A stretch of DNA of 64,000 nt from Paraconexibacter algicola. GTDB lineage: Bacteria; Actinomycetota; Thermoleophilia; Solirubrobacterales; Solirubrobacteraceae. Within the stretch, counting starts at the first letter, position 1. Every line of letters starts with the position of its first letter. This document shows positions 18,434 to 27,154 of the stretch, one piece after another. Made by a program: the position numbers and the translations under genes. The DNA is taken from positions 310,001-374,000 of the forward strand of contig NZ_PYYB01000003.1 of assembly GCF_003044185.1 (NCBI RefSeq), read 5' to 3'. The notes below the pieces were generated by a model. It ran no database searches. It saw only the letters and a program-made list of their open reading frames with translations, and was not told the origin of the DNA.

Positions 18434-19828
18434 CTAGTCGCTGCCGCGCCGGGCGTTCCCGCGGAGGCGCCGCAGGAGCGCCGCGACGGACAGCCCCAGG
18501 TCGAGCCGTTGACCGGTCTGGCGCCCCGCCGTCGCCCGCGGATCGATCGGCCGGCCGTCGGGTGCGGAGGTGCGGCGCAGGACCGAGGCGTGCCCCGCTC
18601 GGGCGGCGACGACCGGCGGGAGCCGGACGCCGTGCTCGTTCTCGACGGCGAATCGCCGTCCGCCCGGCCCGTCGTCGGTCCACGAGCCTCGGTAGCCGCC
18701 CTCGTGCAGGAGCTTGTGGTGGTGATGGCAGAGCAGCACGAGATTGTCGAGGCTGGTCTCCCCTCCGTCGACCCAGTGCTCGACGTGGTGGGCGTCGACC
18801 CACCGACGCGCACCACATCCCGGGAACTGACAGCCGCCGTCGCGCCGCTCGAGCGCGCGGCGGATCGACGCCGGGACCGTCCGACGCCGGCGGCCGATCG
18901 AGAGCGGCGTGCCGTCGGGCTCGTCGAGGCTCGTGACGAGGCCGGCGTCGCAGCACAGTCGTCGCGCGACCTCGGCGGCCAGGGCGGCGCCGTCGTCCGT
19001 GGTCGCCGCGCCCGTGACGGCAGTTCCGGACGCCTCCGCGGAGGTGTCCGCGGTGAGCAGCGCGCTGTCGACGTGCACGACGACCTCGTGGCGACGCGGT
19101 GCCGACCGGGGCCGCGGGCCGACATCGAGCACCGTGTCGGCGAGCAGCAGCAGCGCGTCCGCCCGGCGGGCGGCGGCCGTCGTGCCCGGCTCCGGCGGCG
19201 CCACGGTTTCCCCCGCCGCCGGGGCGGACGCGGGGTCGTCGTCGGCTCGTTCGCGGAGGACCTGCTCCGCCGCCTCCAGCGCGCGCCGGAGGACCGCTGC
19301 CTCGTCGGCCCCAAGACGACCGCGCAGATCGACGCCGCCGTCCTCGCGGTCGTGGAGCGTGAACGCCCGCTCGACGTGCGCGGCGGCCGCCTCGACGCGG
19401 TCGACGCGGCGGGTGGCGCGGACGACGCGGTCGAGCTGGGAGGCCGTGTGCGCGCGACCGAGGTCGACCAGCTCGGGGCCGTCCTCGAGCTCGTCGAGCC
19501 GGGTGAGCGCCCGGACCTTCGAGTAGGAGAGCTCTCCCCGTCCGAACGCCTCGGCCACCGCCGGGAGCTCTTGGAGTGCCCCGGCCACCCGGACCTGCTC
19601 CCGCGCGGCCCCGGCGCCGATCCCGCACTGCCAGGCGACCCACTCCGCGCACGACCGGGCGCCGTGGGCGGCCCACAGGCCGCGGGCGCGCACCTCGGCC
19701 ACGAGCAGCAGCCAGCGCGCCTTGGCGGCGTCGATGTGCGCGGTGAGGGTCTGCAGCTCGAGGACGAGCTCGTCGTCGGACAGCGTCGACGGGTCGGGCG
19801 GGGGCGGGGCGGCGGCGAAAGAGGACAC
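18434..19828 (-). CDS. DUF222/HNH endonuclease-domain protein (13E12 repeat family)
   Basis: 464 aa from the GTG at 19828 (VSSFAAAPPPPDPSTLSDDE). The N-terminal helical DUF222 domain spans residues about 20-230 (DAAKARWLLLVAEVRARGLW; SYSKVRALTRL). A C-terminal HNH domain near residues 350-410 reads CQFPGCGARRWVDAHHVEHWVDGG then LDNLVLLCHHHHKLLHEGGY, with the zinc cysteines and catalytic histidines of active HNH nucleases. These proteins are multicopy in actinobacteria and several in Mycobacterium tuberculosis are in the LexA regulon. Here a GAAC-N4-GTTC box abuts the start codon. The linker contains the 22-bp palindromic repeat (19028-19049), read as DTSAEAS. Confidence 0.9.
   Translation of the reverse strand: MSSFAAAPPPPDPSTLSDDELVLELQTLTAHIDAAKARWLLLVAEVRARGLWAAHGARSCAEWVAWQCGIGAGAAREQVRVAGALQELPAVAEAFGRGELSYSKVRALTRLDELEDGPELVDLGRAHTASQLDRVVRATRRVDRVEAAAAHVERAFTLHDREDGGVDLRGRLGADEAAVLRRALEAAEQVLRERADDDPASAPAAGETVAPPEPGTTAAARRADALLLLADTVLDVGPRPRSAPRRHEVVVHVDSALLTADTSAEASGTAVTGAATTDDGAALAAEVARRLCCDAGLVTSLDEPDGTPLSIGRRRRTVPASIRRALERRDGGCQFPGCGARRWVDAHHVEHWVDGGETSLDNLVLLCHHHHKLLHEGGYRGSWTDDGPGGRRFAVENEHGVRLPPVVAARAGHASVLRRTSAPDGRPIDPRATAGRQTGQRLDLGLSVAALLRRLRGNARRGSD
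19028..19049. repeat. 22-bp palindromic repeat, copy 1 (in HNH gene)
   Basis: Core CGCCTCCGCGGAGG flanked by GGA and TGTCC; palindromic except for one pair. Identical over 22 bp to the copy at 27854-27875. In the HNH reading frame it encodes DTSAEAS in the low-complexity linker between the DUF222 and HNH domains. Confidence 0.7.
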
Positions 19829-19840
19829 GAACGTGCGTTC
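19829..19840 (-). promoter_or_regulatory. candidate LexA box abutting the HNH gene start
   Basis: Minus strand GAACGCACGTTC, immediately followed by the GTG start codon at 19828. It matches the GAAC-N4-GTTC pattern shared by the boxes at lexA, dnaE2 and imuB, but the central four bases differ (GCAC versus ATGT/ACGT). Zero spacing to the start is the same as at dnaE2. Confidence 0.6.
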
Positions 19841-19933
19841 TACTCCCGAGATCGCCCGGCGACCCCGATCGTGGGGCGATCGGCACGAAGCCGTGACGCT
19901 TCCGTCACCTCGGTGGCGCACTGCCGCTCTCGA

Positions 19934-19948
19934 ACGCCTCCGCGGAGA
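19934..19948. repeat. partial copy of the palindromic repeat
   Basis: ACGCCTCCGCGGAGA, sharing the 12-bp core of the 22-bp element but diverged on its right side. It lies in the 133-bp intergenic stretch between the S4-domain gene and the HNH gene. Confidence 0.45.
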
Positions 19949-19961
19949 CGTATTGGGGCCC

Positions 19962-20366
19962 CTACTCCAGATCGCGGGAGCGGCGTGCCTCGCGCTCGGC
20001 CTCGAACCGCCGGCGGTCGCGCTTCGTCGGCCGCCCTCCTCCCTCGAAGCGCAGGGGCTCCGCCAGCCGCCGGACCGCCGCGGCCTCCTCACGTGCCGCG
20101 ATGCTCTCGGGCGTCTCCTCGTAGAGTGTCGCGGCGACCGCCGCCGAGACCCGGCGGCGGACCACCTCGCGCACGACGACGGTCTTGCGGACCGGACCCG
20201 TCACGACCTCGACCGTGTCCCCGACGAGCACCTCGCGGGACGGCTTGGCCGTCGCCCCGTTGATCTTCACCCGGCCCCCGCCGGCCGCCTCGTTGGCCAG
20301 GGCGCGCGTCTTGGCGAAGCGCGCCGCCCAGAGCCACTGGTCGATGCGGACGCGCTCCGGCGTCAC
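19962..20366 (-). CDS. S4-domain RNA-binding protein (Hsp15/HslR-like)
   Basis: 134 aa from a GTG at 20366. The N-terminal S4 domain reads VRIDQWLWAARFAKTRALA, then GRVKINGATAKPSREVLVGDTV. The C-terminal basic tail has GRPTKRDRRRFEAE, the signature of the Hsp15 ribosome-associated family, which in E. coli recycles stalled 50S subunits carrying nascent peptide. The whole protein is short and basic. It starts 2 bp after the stop of the SCP2-like gene on the same strand, so the two are likely co-transcribed. Confidence 0.88.
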   Translation of the reverse strand: MTPERVRIDQWLWAARFAKTRALANEAAGGGRVKINGATAKPSREVLVGDTVEVVTGPVRKTVVVREVVRRRVSAAVAATLYEETPESIAAREEAAAVRRLAEPLRFEGGGRPTKRDRRRFEAEREARRSRDLE

Positions 20367-20368
20367 GG

Positions 20369-20743
20369 CTACTTCCGGGCGCGGCGGAGGCGGTTGCGCT
20401 CCTCCTGCTTCTCCACGACCTGCGCGATCAGCCGCATGTACTGCGGGACACCGGTGGCCTTGGCCTTGCCGTCGTGGAACGCCTCGTGCCAGTCCGCGAC
20501 CTTCGCGTCGTGCTGGACCATCAGGTTGAAGAAGTCCCGCCGCATGTTCACACGCACCTTGGCGTCGGCGGCGATGTCCTTCGTGACCGTCACGTCGGGC
20601 ATCACCAGGCGGAACATCTGCGTGTCGGACCGGCCGCCCACGAGCTCGATGCCGATCACCATCGTCAGCGGCTTCAGCGCGGGTACCTCCTCGAGGAAGC
20701 GGTGGACGGCGGTCTCGATCAACGCGGGAGCATCGGACGACAT
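20369..20743 (-). CDS. small conserved protein, possibly SCP2-like
   Basis: 124 aa from the ATG at 20743. No signal peptide or membrane segment. Alternating hydrophobic strands (PLTMVIGIELVGGRSD; FRLVMPDVTVTKD; AKVRVNMRRDFFNLMV) and a C-terminal amphipathic, charged helix (VVEKQEERNRLRRARK) suggest a sterol-carrier-type alpha/beta fold. The match is weak and by eye only. It heads a two-gene unit with the S4-domain gene and is divergent from the Tag glycosylase gene, with 24 bp between starts. Confidence 0.6.
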   Translation of the reverse strand: MSSDAPALIETAVHRFLEEVPALKPLTMVIGIELVGGRSDTQMFRLVMPDVTVTKDIAADAKVRVNMRRDFFNLMVQHDAKVADWHEAFHDGKAKATGVPQYMRLIAQVVEKQEERNRLRRARK

Positions 20744-20767
20744 GCCTGTCACCCTACCGGGCACGCG

Positions 20768-21313
20768 ATGCGCTGCTTCGGCGACGACCACCCCGACTAC
20801 GCCGCCTACCACGACCACGAGTGGGGCGTGCCCGTCCGCGACGAGCGCGGCCTGTACGAGCGGCTGTGCCTCGAGGCGTTCCAGTCCGGCCTGAGCTGGC
20901 TGGTGATCCTGCGCAAGCGGGAGAACTTCCGCCGCGCGTTCGCCGGCTTCGATCCGGAGATCGTCGCGCGGTACGACGAGCGCGACGTCCAGCGACTGCT
21001 CGCCGACGCGGGGATCGTCCGCAACCGCGCGAAGATCGAGGCGGCGATCGCGAACGCGCGTGCGACGCTCGACCTCCGGGACGGCCCGCAGCCACTGCCC
21101 GAGCTGATCTGGTCCCACGCGCCGGCGCGGCGACCGACGCCACCCGTGACGTGGGCGGAGGTCCCCGCGATCACCCCGGAGTCCACGGCGCTGGCGAAGG
21201 CGCTGAAGCGCGCGGGCTTCCGCTTCCTCGGCCCGACGACCGTGTACGCGGGGATGCAGGCGTGCGGACTCGTGAACGACCACCTGCGGGACTGCCCCAC
21301 GCGGACCGGCTGA
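20768..21313 (+). CDS. tag: DNA-3-methyladenine glycosylase I
   Basis: 181 aa from the ATG at 20768. Helix-hairpin-helix superfamily glycosylase that removes 3-methyladenine from alkylated DNA. Seen: YHDHEWGVPVRDERGLYERL, then LEAFQSGLSWLVILRKRENFRRAF, the strongly conserved Tag core with the base-recognising Glu and aromatic residues, and the zinc-site remnants Cys and His in GLVNDHLRDC near the end. The first zinc cysteine is present in MRCFGDD. Length is normal (about 185 aa). No LexA box is visible upstream. Confidence 0.93.
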   Translation: MRCFGDDHPDYAAYHDHEWGVPVRDERGLYERLCLEAFQSGLSWLVILRKRENFRRAFAGFDPEIVARYDERDVQRLLADAGIVRNRAKIEAAIANARATLDLRDGPQPLPELIWSHAPARRPTPPVTWAEVPAITPESTALAKALKRAGFRFLGPTTVYAGMQACGLVNDHLRDCPTRTG

Positions 21314-21378
21314 GCCGGAGGCCCACACCGGTCCGCGTGGTGTGCGCGCCGGGCCCGACGAGGCGGGCCCGACACGGA

Positions 21379-22593
21379 TCAGATCTTGTGGCGCTGGAGC
21401 AGCTTCTTGCCGATGACCATGCGCTGGATCTCGCTCGTGCCCTCACCGATGAGGAGGAGCGGCGCGTCGCGGTACAGACGCTCGATCTCGTACTCCTTGG
21501 AGTAGCCGTAGCCGCCGTGGATGCGGAACGACTCCTCGACGCAGAAGCGACCCGCCTCGGAGGCGAACAGCTTCGCCATGCCGGCCTCGAGGTCCGAGCG
21601 CTCGCCCGCGTCCTTCATGCGCGCGGCACGCAGGGTCATCATGCGGGCGGCATCGACCTGCGTCGCCATGTCGGCCAGCTTGAACTGGACGGCCTGGTGC
21701 TCGCAGATCGGCTTGCCGAACGTCTTGCGCTCCTGCGAGTAGCGCAGGGCGAGCTCGAGGGCGCGCTGGGCGATGCCGACACCGCGGGCGGCGACGTTCG
21801 CACGGCCGACCTCGAGGGCGTCCATCATCTGCGAGAAGCCCTGGCCGAGGCCCGCGTCCTCGCCGCCGAGGATGTTGTCGGCGGGGCACTTGTAGCCGTC
21901 GAACACGAGCTCCGTGGACTCGACGCCCTTGTAGCCCATCTTCTTCAGCTTCGGCGGGACGGTGAGGCCGGCGTACTTGCCGGTGTTCTCCGAGACGCCA
22001 CCCTCCTTCTCGGCGATGAAGCACGTGAAGCCCTTGTGGCGCGGCTGCGCGTCCGGGTCGGTCTTCACGAGGACGAAGACGAGGTCGGACATGAGGCCGT
22101 TGGTGACCCACATCTTCTGGCCGTTGATCTCGTACGTCGCGTCGTCGATCTTCTTCGCGGCGGTCTTGATCGCCTGCACGTCGGAGCCGAGCTCCGGCTC
22201 GGACAGCGAGAACGCGGCGCGGATCTCGCCCGTCGCCATGCGCGGCAGGTAGTTCTGCTTCTGCGCGTCGGTGCCGAACTTCATCAGCAGGTACGTGCCG
22301 ATGAAGTGGGTGTTGATCGCGCCGGAGATGGAGATCCAGCCGCGGGAGAGCTCCTCGACGACCATGCAGTAGGTCGTGAGGTCGAGGCCCAGGCCACCGT
22401 ACTCCTCGGGGATCGTGATGCCGAAGAGGCCGAGCTCCTTGAGCTGCTCGATGATCGGCTCGGGGTAGGTGTCCGTGGAGTCGTAGTGCTCCGCGTTGGG
22501 GATGATCTGCTCGTCCGCGAACTGGCGGACCATCTCGATGATCGCCTTCTGCTCGTCCGTGTAGTCGGACGCCGAGGGGGTGGCGATGGCCAT
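21379..22593 (-). CDS. acyl-CoA dehydrogenase
   Basis: 404 aa from the ATG at 22593, with GGAGG 8-12 nt upstream. FAD flavoprotein that introduces the alpha-beta double bond into acyl-CoA and passes electrons to ETF. Blocks: EEYGGLGLD, AFSLSEPELGSD (FAD/acyl signature 1), WVTNG, RKTFGKPICEHQAVQFKLADM, and the C-terminal HGGYGYSKEYEIERLYRD followed by GEGTSEIQRMVI, whose first Glu of EGTSE is the expected catalytic base. It is divergent from an acyl-CoA synthetase gene, which suggests shared control of a fatty-acid or branched-acid catabolic step. Confidence 0.94.
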   Translation of the reverse strand: MAIATPSASDYTDEQKAIIEMVRQFADEQIIPNAEHYDSTDTYPEPIIEQLKELGLFGITIPEEYGGLGLDLTTYCMVVEELSRGWISISGAINTHFIGTYLLMKFGTDAQKQNYLPRMATGEIRAAFSLSEPELGSDVQAIKTAAKKIDDATYEINGQKMWVTNGLMSDLVFVLVKTDPDAQPRHKGFTCFIAEKEGGVSENTGKYAGLTVPPKLKKMGYKGVESTELVFDGYKCPADNILGGEDAGLGQGFSQMMDALEVGRANVAARGVGIAQRALELALRYSQERKTFGKPICEHQAVQFKLADMATQVDAARMMTLRAARMKDAGERSDLEAGMAKLFASEAGRFCVEESFRIHGGYGYSKEYEIERLYRDAPLLLIGEGTSEIQRMVIGKKLLQRHKI

Positions 22594-22810
22594 GCGGGCC
22601 TCCTGCGGTTGCTGGTTCGAAAAAGTCGTGCGACGGCGTGCGTGCCGGAGCAGGATACTCCGTCCTTCGTCCGAGGTATCGGGTGTCGAGCCGCCAATTC
22701 GGCGCGCTCGCGCGCGCGTAGGCGCGTCGACGGTCGCCAGACCGTCCGGAGCGGCATGTCGCGAGCGCACGCGGCGGGTGTCGACGGTCCCTGGCAGACT
22801 GCGCGACCGG

Positions 22811-24304
22811 ATGAACTTCGCCGCCGAGGTCGTCGACGCCGCCCCCGCCGATCGGGTCGCCCTGATCGAGCTCGCCCGGGACGGCAGCCGGACCGAGCAC
22901 CGCTTCGGCGACGTGGCCGAGCGGTCTGGGCGGCTCGCCGGCACGCTCGCGAACCACGGGATCGGCCCCGGCGACGTGGTGCTGACGCTGATCGGCAACC
23001 GTCCGGTCTGGGTCGAGACGATGGTCGCCTGCTTCCGGATCGGCGCCGTCGTCCTCCCGTGCACCGAGCAGCTGCGCGCGAAGGACCTCCGGCTGCGCCT
23101 CGACGTCGCGCGCCCGGCGCTCGTGGTCTGCGACGCGCGCAACCGGGGCGCGCTCGACGGGGCCCTCGCACTGCCGGCGCCGGCGGGCGTGCAGCCGCCG
23201 ATCGTCCTGACGGTGCCCGATCCGGAGATCTACGCGGCCGACGTGCCGCCCGCCGTCGACCTGGCCGCCGACGCGCCCTGCCTGATCACGTTCACCTCGG
23301 GAACGTCCGGGGAGCCCAAGGCGGTCCTGCACGGGCAGCGGTACCTCTCGGGGCAGGCCGTGCAGTCCGAGCACTGGCTGGCCGCCGGGACTGGCGACAT
23401 CGTGTGGTGCACCGCCGCGTCGGGCTGGTCCAAGAGCGCCCGCAACGTCTTCATCGCCCCGTGGATCCGGGGTGCCACCACCCTGCTGCACGACGAGCGG
23501 TTCGATCCGCAGCAGCGGCTCGAGCTGCTCGAGCGCGAGCGGGTGACCATCCTGTGCATGGCGCCGACCGAGTACCGCGTGATCGCCAAGCGCGCGACGC
23601 TCCGCGCGTTCCCGCACCTGCGGGGGCTCGTGGCCGCCGGGGAGGCGCTCAACCCCGAGGTCCTGCACGCGTGGCGCGCGGCGACCGGGCTCGAGATCCG
23701 CGACGGCTACGGCCAGACGGAGACCGGCCAGATGACCGGCGTCCCGCCCGGCGCGGAGGTGCGCCCGGGCTCGATGGGCCGCGCGCTCCCCGGGGTGCGC
23801 CTGTGGCTCGGCGACGACGGGGAGCTGCTCGCCGATCCGGCCACCGTCCCGACGTTCTTCCTCGGCTACCTCGGCGCCGACGGGTCGCTGCCCGCGCGGG
23901 ATGCCGCGACCGACCCGTCGGGGACGCCCTGGCACACCGGGGACAAGGTCCGCCAGGACGACGACGGGTACCTGTTCTTCGAGGGACGCACCGACGACGT
24001 CATCATCAGCGCCGGCTACCGGATCGGCCCGTTCGAGGTCGAGAGCGCACTGGTGGCCCATCCGGCCGTCGCCGAGGCGGCGGTCGTCGCGGCGCCGGAC
24101 GAGGAGCGCGGCAGCGTGGTGCGCGCGGTCGTCGTGCTGCGCGACGGGTATCGCCCCGGGGACGCGCTGGCGCGCGAGCTGCAGGACCACGTGAAGGCGC
24201 AGACGGCGCCCTACAAGTACCCGCGGATCGTCGAGTTCAGCGCGGAGCTGCCGAAGACGACGAGCGGGAAGATCCGCCGGGCGCTGCTGCGCGAGGGCGG
24301 CTGA
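22811..24304 (+). CDS. AMP-forming acyl-CoA synthetase (acetyl/medium-chain type)
   Basis: 497 aa from the ATG at 22811. ANL-superfamily ligase: ATP loop FTSGTSGEPKAVLHG near residue 160-175, GYGQTETGQ (A5), WHTGDKVRQDDDGYLFFEGR (A7/A8 hinge), and the C-terminal catalytic lysine in TTSGKIRRALLR. It activates a carboxylic acid via an acyl-adenylate to the CoA thioester; the chain length cannot be told, but the short N-terminus resembles medium-chain or propionate-type ligases. It is divergent (217 bp) from the acyl-CoA dehydrogenase. Its last 68 bp overlap the 3' end of the convergent P450 gene. Confidence 0.92.
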   Translation: MNFAAEVVDAAPADRVALIELARDGSRTEHRFGDVAERSGRLAGTLANHGIGPGDVVLTLIGNRPVWVETMVACFRIGAVVLPCTEQLRAKDLRLRLDVARPALVVCDARNRGALDGALALPAPAGVQPPIVLTVPDPEIYAADVPPAVDLAADAPCLITFTSGTSGEPKAVLHGQRYLSGQAVQSEHWLAAGTGDIVWCTAASGWSKSARNVFIAPWIRGATTLLHDERFDPQQRLELLERERVTILCMAPTEYRVIAKRATLRAFPHLRGLVAAGEALNPEVLHAWRAATGLEIRDGYGQTETGQMTGVPPGAEVRPGSMGRALPGVRLWLGDDGELLADPATVPTFFLGYLGADGSLPARDAATDPSGTPWHTGDKVRQDDDGYLFFEGRTDDVIISAGYRIGPFEVESALVAHPAVAEAAVVAAPDEERGSVVRAVVVLRDGYRPGDALARELQDHVKAQTAPYKYPRIVEFSAELPKTTSGKIRRALLREGG

Positions 24305-25595
24305 GCCGCCGCACGACCCGGACCCGGACGCCGTCCCGCGGGGCGATCGTGATCCCGCGCAGCACCACCGGGTCCGGACGGGCCGTGCGGGGGAGCAGCT
24401 CAACCCGGGACAGGGCGACCCGGAGGACCTCGACGATCTCGGCCTGTGCCAGCGGCGCCCCGATGCAGCGACGGATCCCGCCCCCGAACGGCAGCCACGA
24501 GTACGGCGGCGTCTCCCCGGCGGCGAAGCGCTCCGGACGGAACGCGAGCGGGTCGTCGTGCAGGTCGGGCCGTCGATGGATCAGCGCGATCGCCGGGTAG
24601 ACCCGCACGCCCGCCGGGAGCTCGAAGCCGGCCACCTCGCGCGGACGGGTCAGGGTGCGCTCCGTGGCGTCGAGCACCGGGCGCAGGCGCAGCGTCTCGC
24701 GGCCGACCGCCTCGAGATGGGCGTCGTCGCCGTCGGCGGCCGCGGCGCGGGCCCGGGCCAGCGCGGCCGGGTCGCGCAGGAGGAACTCGAACGCGAAGGC
24801 GAGGGCGGTGGCGGTGGTCTCGTGGCCGGCGGCGAGGAGCGTCACGAGCTCGTCGCGCAGCTCCGCGTCGGACAGCGCCTGGCCGTCCTCGTCGCGGGCA
24901 CGCAGCAGCAGCGACAGCACGTCGTCGCGGGCGTCGAGATCGCCCGCCCGACGGCGCTCGGCGATCTCCGCGTGCACGAGGCGGTCGGCAACCGCGAGCC
25001 GACGGGCGAACCGGCCGCCCGGGCTGAACCGCCCGTGGTCCGCGCGCAGGCGCTCGTCGGCGAGCAGCAGCGCCGACGTGTCGAGCACCGCGGAGAGCGC
25101 GACCCGCAGCGCCTCGACCCGCGCGGGCTCGCGAACGCCGAAGACCGCACGACAGATGACCTCGAACCCGACCGCGCGCATCCGCTCGCGCAGGACCAGC
25201 TCGTCGCCGGGACGCCAGCGGTCGACCTCGCGCTCGGCGGCATCGCGGATGATCTCGCGGAACCCCGCGACGCGGGGGCCCTGGAACGGCGGCAGCAGGA
25301 GCTTGCGCTGGCGCAGGTGCCGGGGCCCGTCGAGGACGAGCACGGAGTGCTCGCCGAGGACCGGGATGAGCACGGAGTTCGCCTCCCCGGCCAGGAGGTC
25401 CGACTGGTCGCCCGTGAAGAGCTGCCGGACCGCGTCGGGGTCGGCGACGTACACCCCCGGTCCGAAGCCCAGCAGCCGCACGGTGAAGACGTCGCCATAG
25501 CGGCGGTGCCACTGCACGAGGCGGTCCAGCGGGCGGTGCGCGAACCGTGCGGAGACGACGGCGACGGGCCCGCGCGGGCCGGGGGGCAGCGGCAT
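24237..25595 (-). CDS. cytochrome P450
   Basis: 452 aa, soluble monooxygenase. The I-helix motif is AAGHETTATAL, the K-helix ExxR is in GRETLRLRP, and the heme-binding loop FGGGIRRCIGAPLA provides the proximal Cys. FRPERF lies between them, as in the family. The N-terminus MPLPPGPRGPVAV has the proline-rich start typical of CYP102/CYP110-like bacterial class members. No ferredoxin or reductase partner is adjacent. The C-terminal 22 codons (rich in Ser/Arg/Ala) overlap the AMP-ligase 3' end in antisense. Confidence 0.94.
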   Translation of the reverse strand: MPLPPGPRGPVAVVSARFAHRPLDRLVQWHRRYGDVFTVRLLGFGPGVYVADPDAVRQLFTGDQSDLLAGEANSVLIPVLGEHSVLVLDGPRHLRQRKLLLPPFQGPRVAGFREIIRDAAEREVDRWRPGDELVLRERMRAVGFEVICRAVFGVREPARVEALRVALSAVLDTSALLLADERLRADHGRFSPGGRFARRLAVADRLVHAEIAERRRAGDLDARDDVLSLLLRARDEDGQALSDAELRDELVTLLAAGHETTATALAFAFEFLLRDPAALARARAAAADGDDAHLEAVGRETLRLRPVLDATERTLTRPREVAGFELPAGVRVYPAIALIHRRPDLHDDPLAFRPERFAAGETPPYSWLPFGGGIRRCIGAPLAQAEIVEVLRVALSRVELLPRTARPDPVVLRGITIAPRDGVRVRVVRRLSRPRAAAPGGSSRSSSSAAPR

Positions 25596-25784
25596 GGCGG
25601 GAGCCTACGCCGCCCGGGGCACGGCGACCAGTGCACCGGGAACAGGACCCAAGGACAACTCTCGTTGCAGGGGAAACGGGCCCCGGAGCGCGTGCTAGAA
25701 CCCGGCCTCGGTCGCGGGGCACGGACGCTCCCGGGTCAGCACCCAGCCGGACTCCCACCCCACCCCGAAGGACCGACACCCCCC

Positions 25785-27131
25785 ATGCACCTGCGCCGCG
25801 CCGGCCTGCTCGCCGCCGCCTCCCTCGCCGTCCTCCCCGCCGCGCCCGCGGCGGCCGACACCTACACGGTGTTCGGCTGTCGCGGCCCGGAGAACGCGCT
25901 CAACGGCGCCGACGGCTGGGCCCTCGCCCAGATCGGCGACGCGAACGTCGCGAACACGTGCGCCGCGGGCGGCGCGCTGTCGGAGACGCTCGCCCCGGGC
26001 GCCCGGGGCGGCTCCGTCGCGCGGCTGCGGTTCGACGCGCCCGCGGGCACGCGGATCGTGCGCGTCAGCGCCCGGCGACGCACCGGCGGCGTGCAGAGGA
26101 GCGAGCAGACCCTCGACTCCACCTACGAGCTCAGCACCGACACCGCGATCCTCGAGAAGTGCGCGCTGGCCGCGGACTCGCCCTGCACGAGCGATCTCGT
26201 CGACCCGGTGGACAAGCAGGGCCTGGACGCCTCGTGGGCGCGCTTCTCGGTGGTCTGCACCAAGGGCGGGGACGAGACGTGCACGCGCACGCTGCGCGCG
26301 GACATCGAGCAGGTCGCCGTCGGGCTGAAGGACGCCGCCGCGCCGACGGTGAGCGGCGTGTCGGTGATCGACAGCGGCGACACGAGCGGCGTCCTGCGGC
26401 TGCGCTTCGACGCGGCCGACGCGGGCGGTGGCGTCTACCGGGCGCTCGTGAAGGTCGACGGCGTGCTGAAGGCGACCGCCCCGCTCGGCGGCGGCGCCTG
26501 CACGGACGCCGCCCCCGCCGACGCGGACCCGTACCAGTTCACCGTGCCGGTGCCGTGCCCCCCGCTGGTCACCGGGGTGCCGATCGAGCTCGACTCGCGC
26601 TCGCTGGCGGCCGGACCGCACACGGTGCAGGTCGACGTCGAGGACGCGGCGGGCAACGCGACGTCCGCGTACGTGACGCAGTTCCCGCGCCCGAACGTGG
26701 ACGGGGGCGGTGGCAACGGCGATCCCGTCGCGCCGGGCAGCACGCCGGTCGCGGCACAGACGATCGAGGAGATCCTGTCGGCGCGGCTGTCGATGCGGTT
26801 CGACCGCTCGAAGTCCACGCGCCTGACGAACCGGTACGGCCGCCGCGTGGTGATCCGCGGCACGCTGCGCAGCACGCGGACCGGCAAGGGCATCCAGGGC
26901 GCGCGGGTCGACGTCTACCACCTGGTGGGCAAGAAGCGCCGGTCGCTGACGAAGACCGGACTGAAGACCCGCGCTGGGGGCGCGCTCACGCTGATCCTGC
27001 CGCTGAACCTCGACACGCGGCAGATCCGCTTCGCCTACCGGGCGCTGCGCCCTGGCCCGGTGACCAGCGAGCGCACCCTGTCGCTGACCGTGCGGGACGC
27101 TCGGGGCGAGCTCGTCCAGCGCGTGAAGTAG
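25785..27131 (+). CDS. secreted protein with Ig-like/regulatory-like C-terminal domain
   Basis: 448 aa from the ATG at 25785 (a long open frame upstream is not coding). Signal peptide: basic MHLRRAG, hydrophobic Ala/Leu core, Ala-x-Ala cleavage near residue 25 (APAAADTYT). The middle has a beta-rich lectin-like region with paired cysteines (about residues 30-180), then an Ig-like stretch (VSGVSVIDSGDTSG to AGNATSAYV). After a Gly/Pro linker, the last 120 residues form a carboxypeptidase-regulatory-like module (RRVVIRGTLRSTRTGKGIQGARVDVYH). No catalytic motif is seen; a cell-surface or extracellular binding role is likely. Confidence 0.8.
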   Translation: MHLRRAGLLAAASLAVLPAAPAAADTYTVFGCRGPENALNGADGWALAQIGDANVANTCAAGGALSETLAPGARGGSVARLRFDAPAGTRIVRVSARRRTGGVQRSEQTLDSTYELSTDTAILEKCALAADSPCTSDLVDPVDKQGLDASWARFSVVCTKGGDETCTRTLRADIEQVAVGLKDAAAPTVSGVSVIDSGDTSGVLRLRFDAADAGGGVYRALVKVDGVLKATAPLGGGACTDAAPADADPYQFTVPVPCPPLVTGVPIELDSRSLAAGPHTVQVDVEDAAGNATSAYVTQFPRPNVDGGGGNGDPVAPGSTPVAAQTIEEILSARLSMRFDRSKSTRLTNRYGRRVVIRGTLRSTRTGKGIQGARVDVYHLVGKKRRSLTKTGLKTRAGGALTLILPLNLDTRQIRFAYRALRPGPVTSERTLSLTVRDARGELVQRVK

Positions 27132-27154
27132 TCCGGGCGGTCCGTGGCGCGCGG

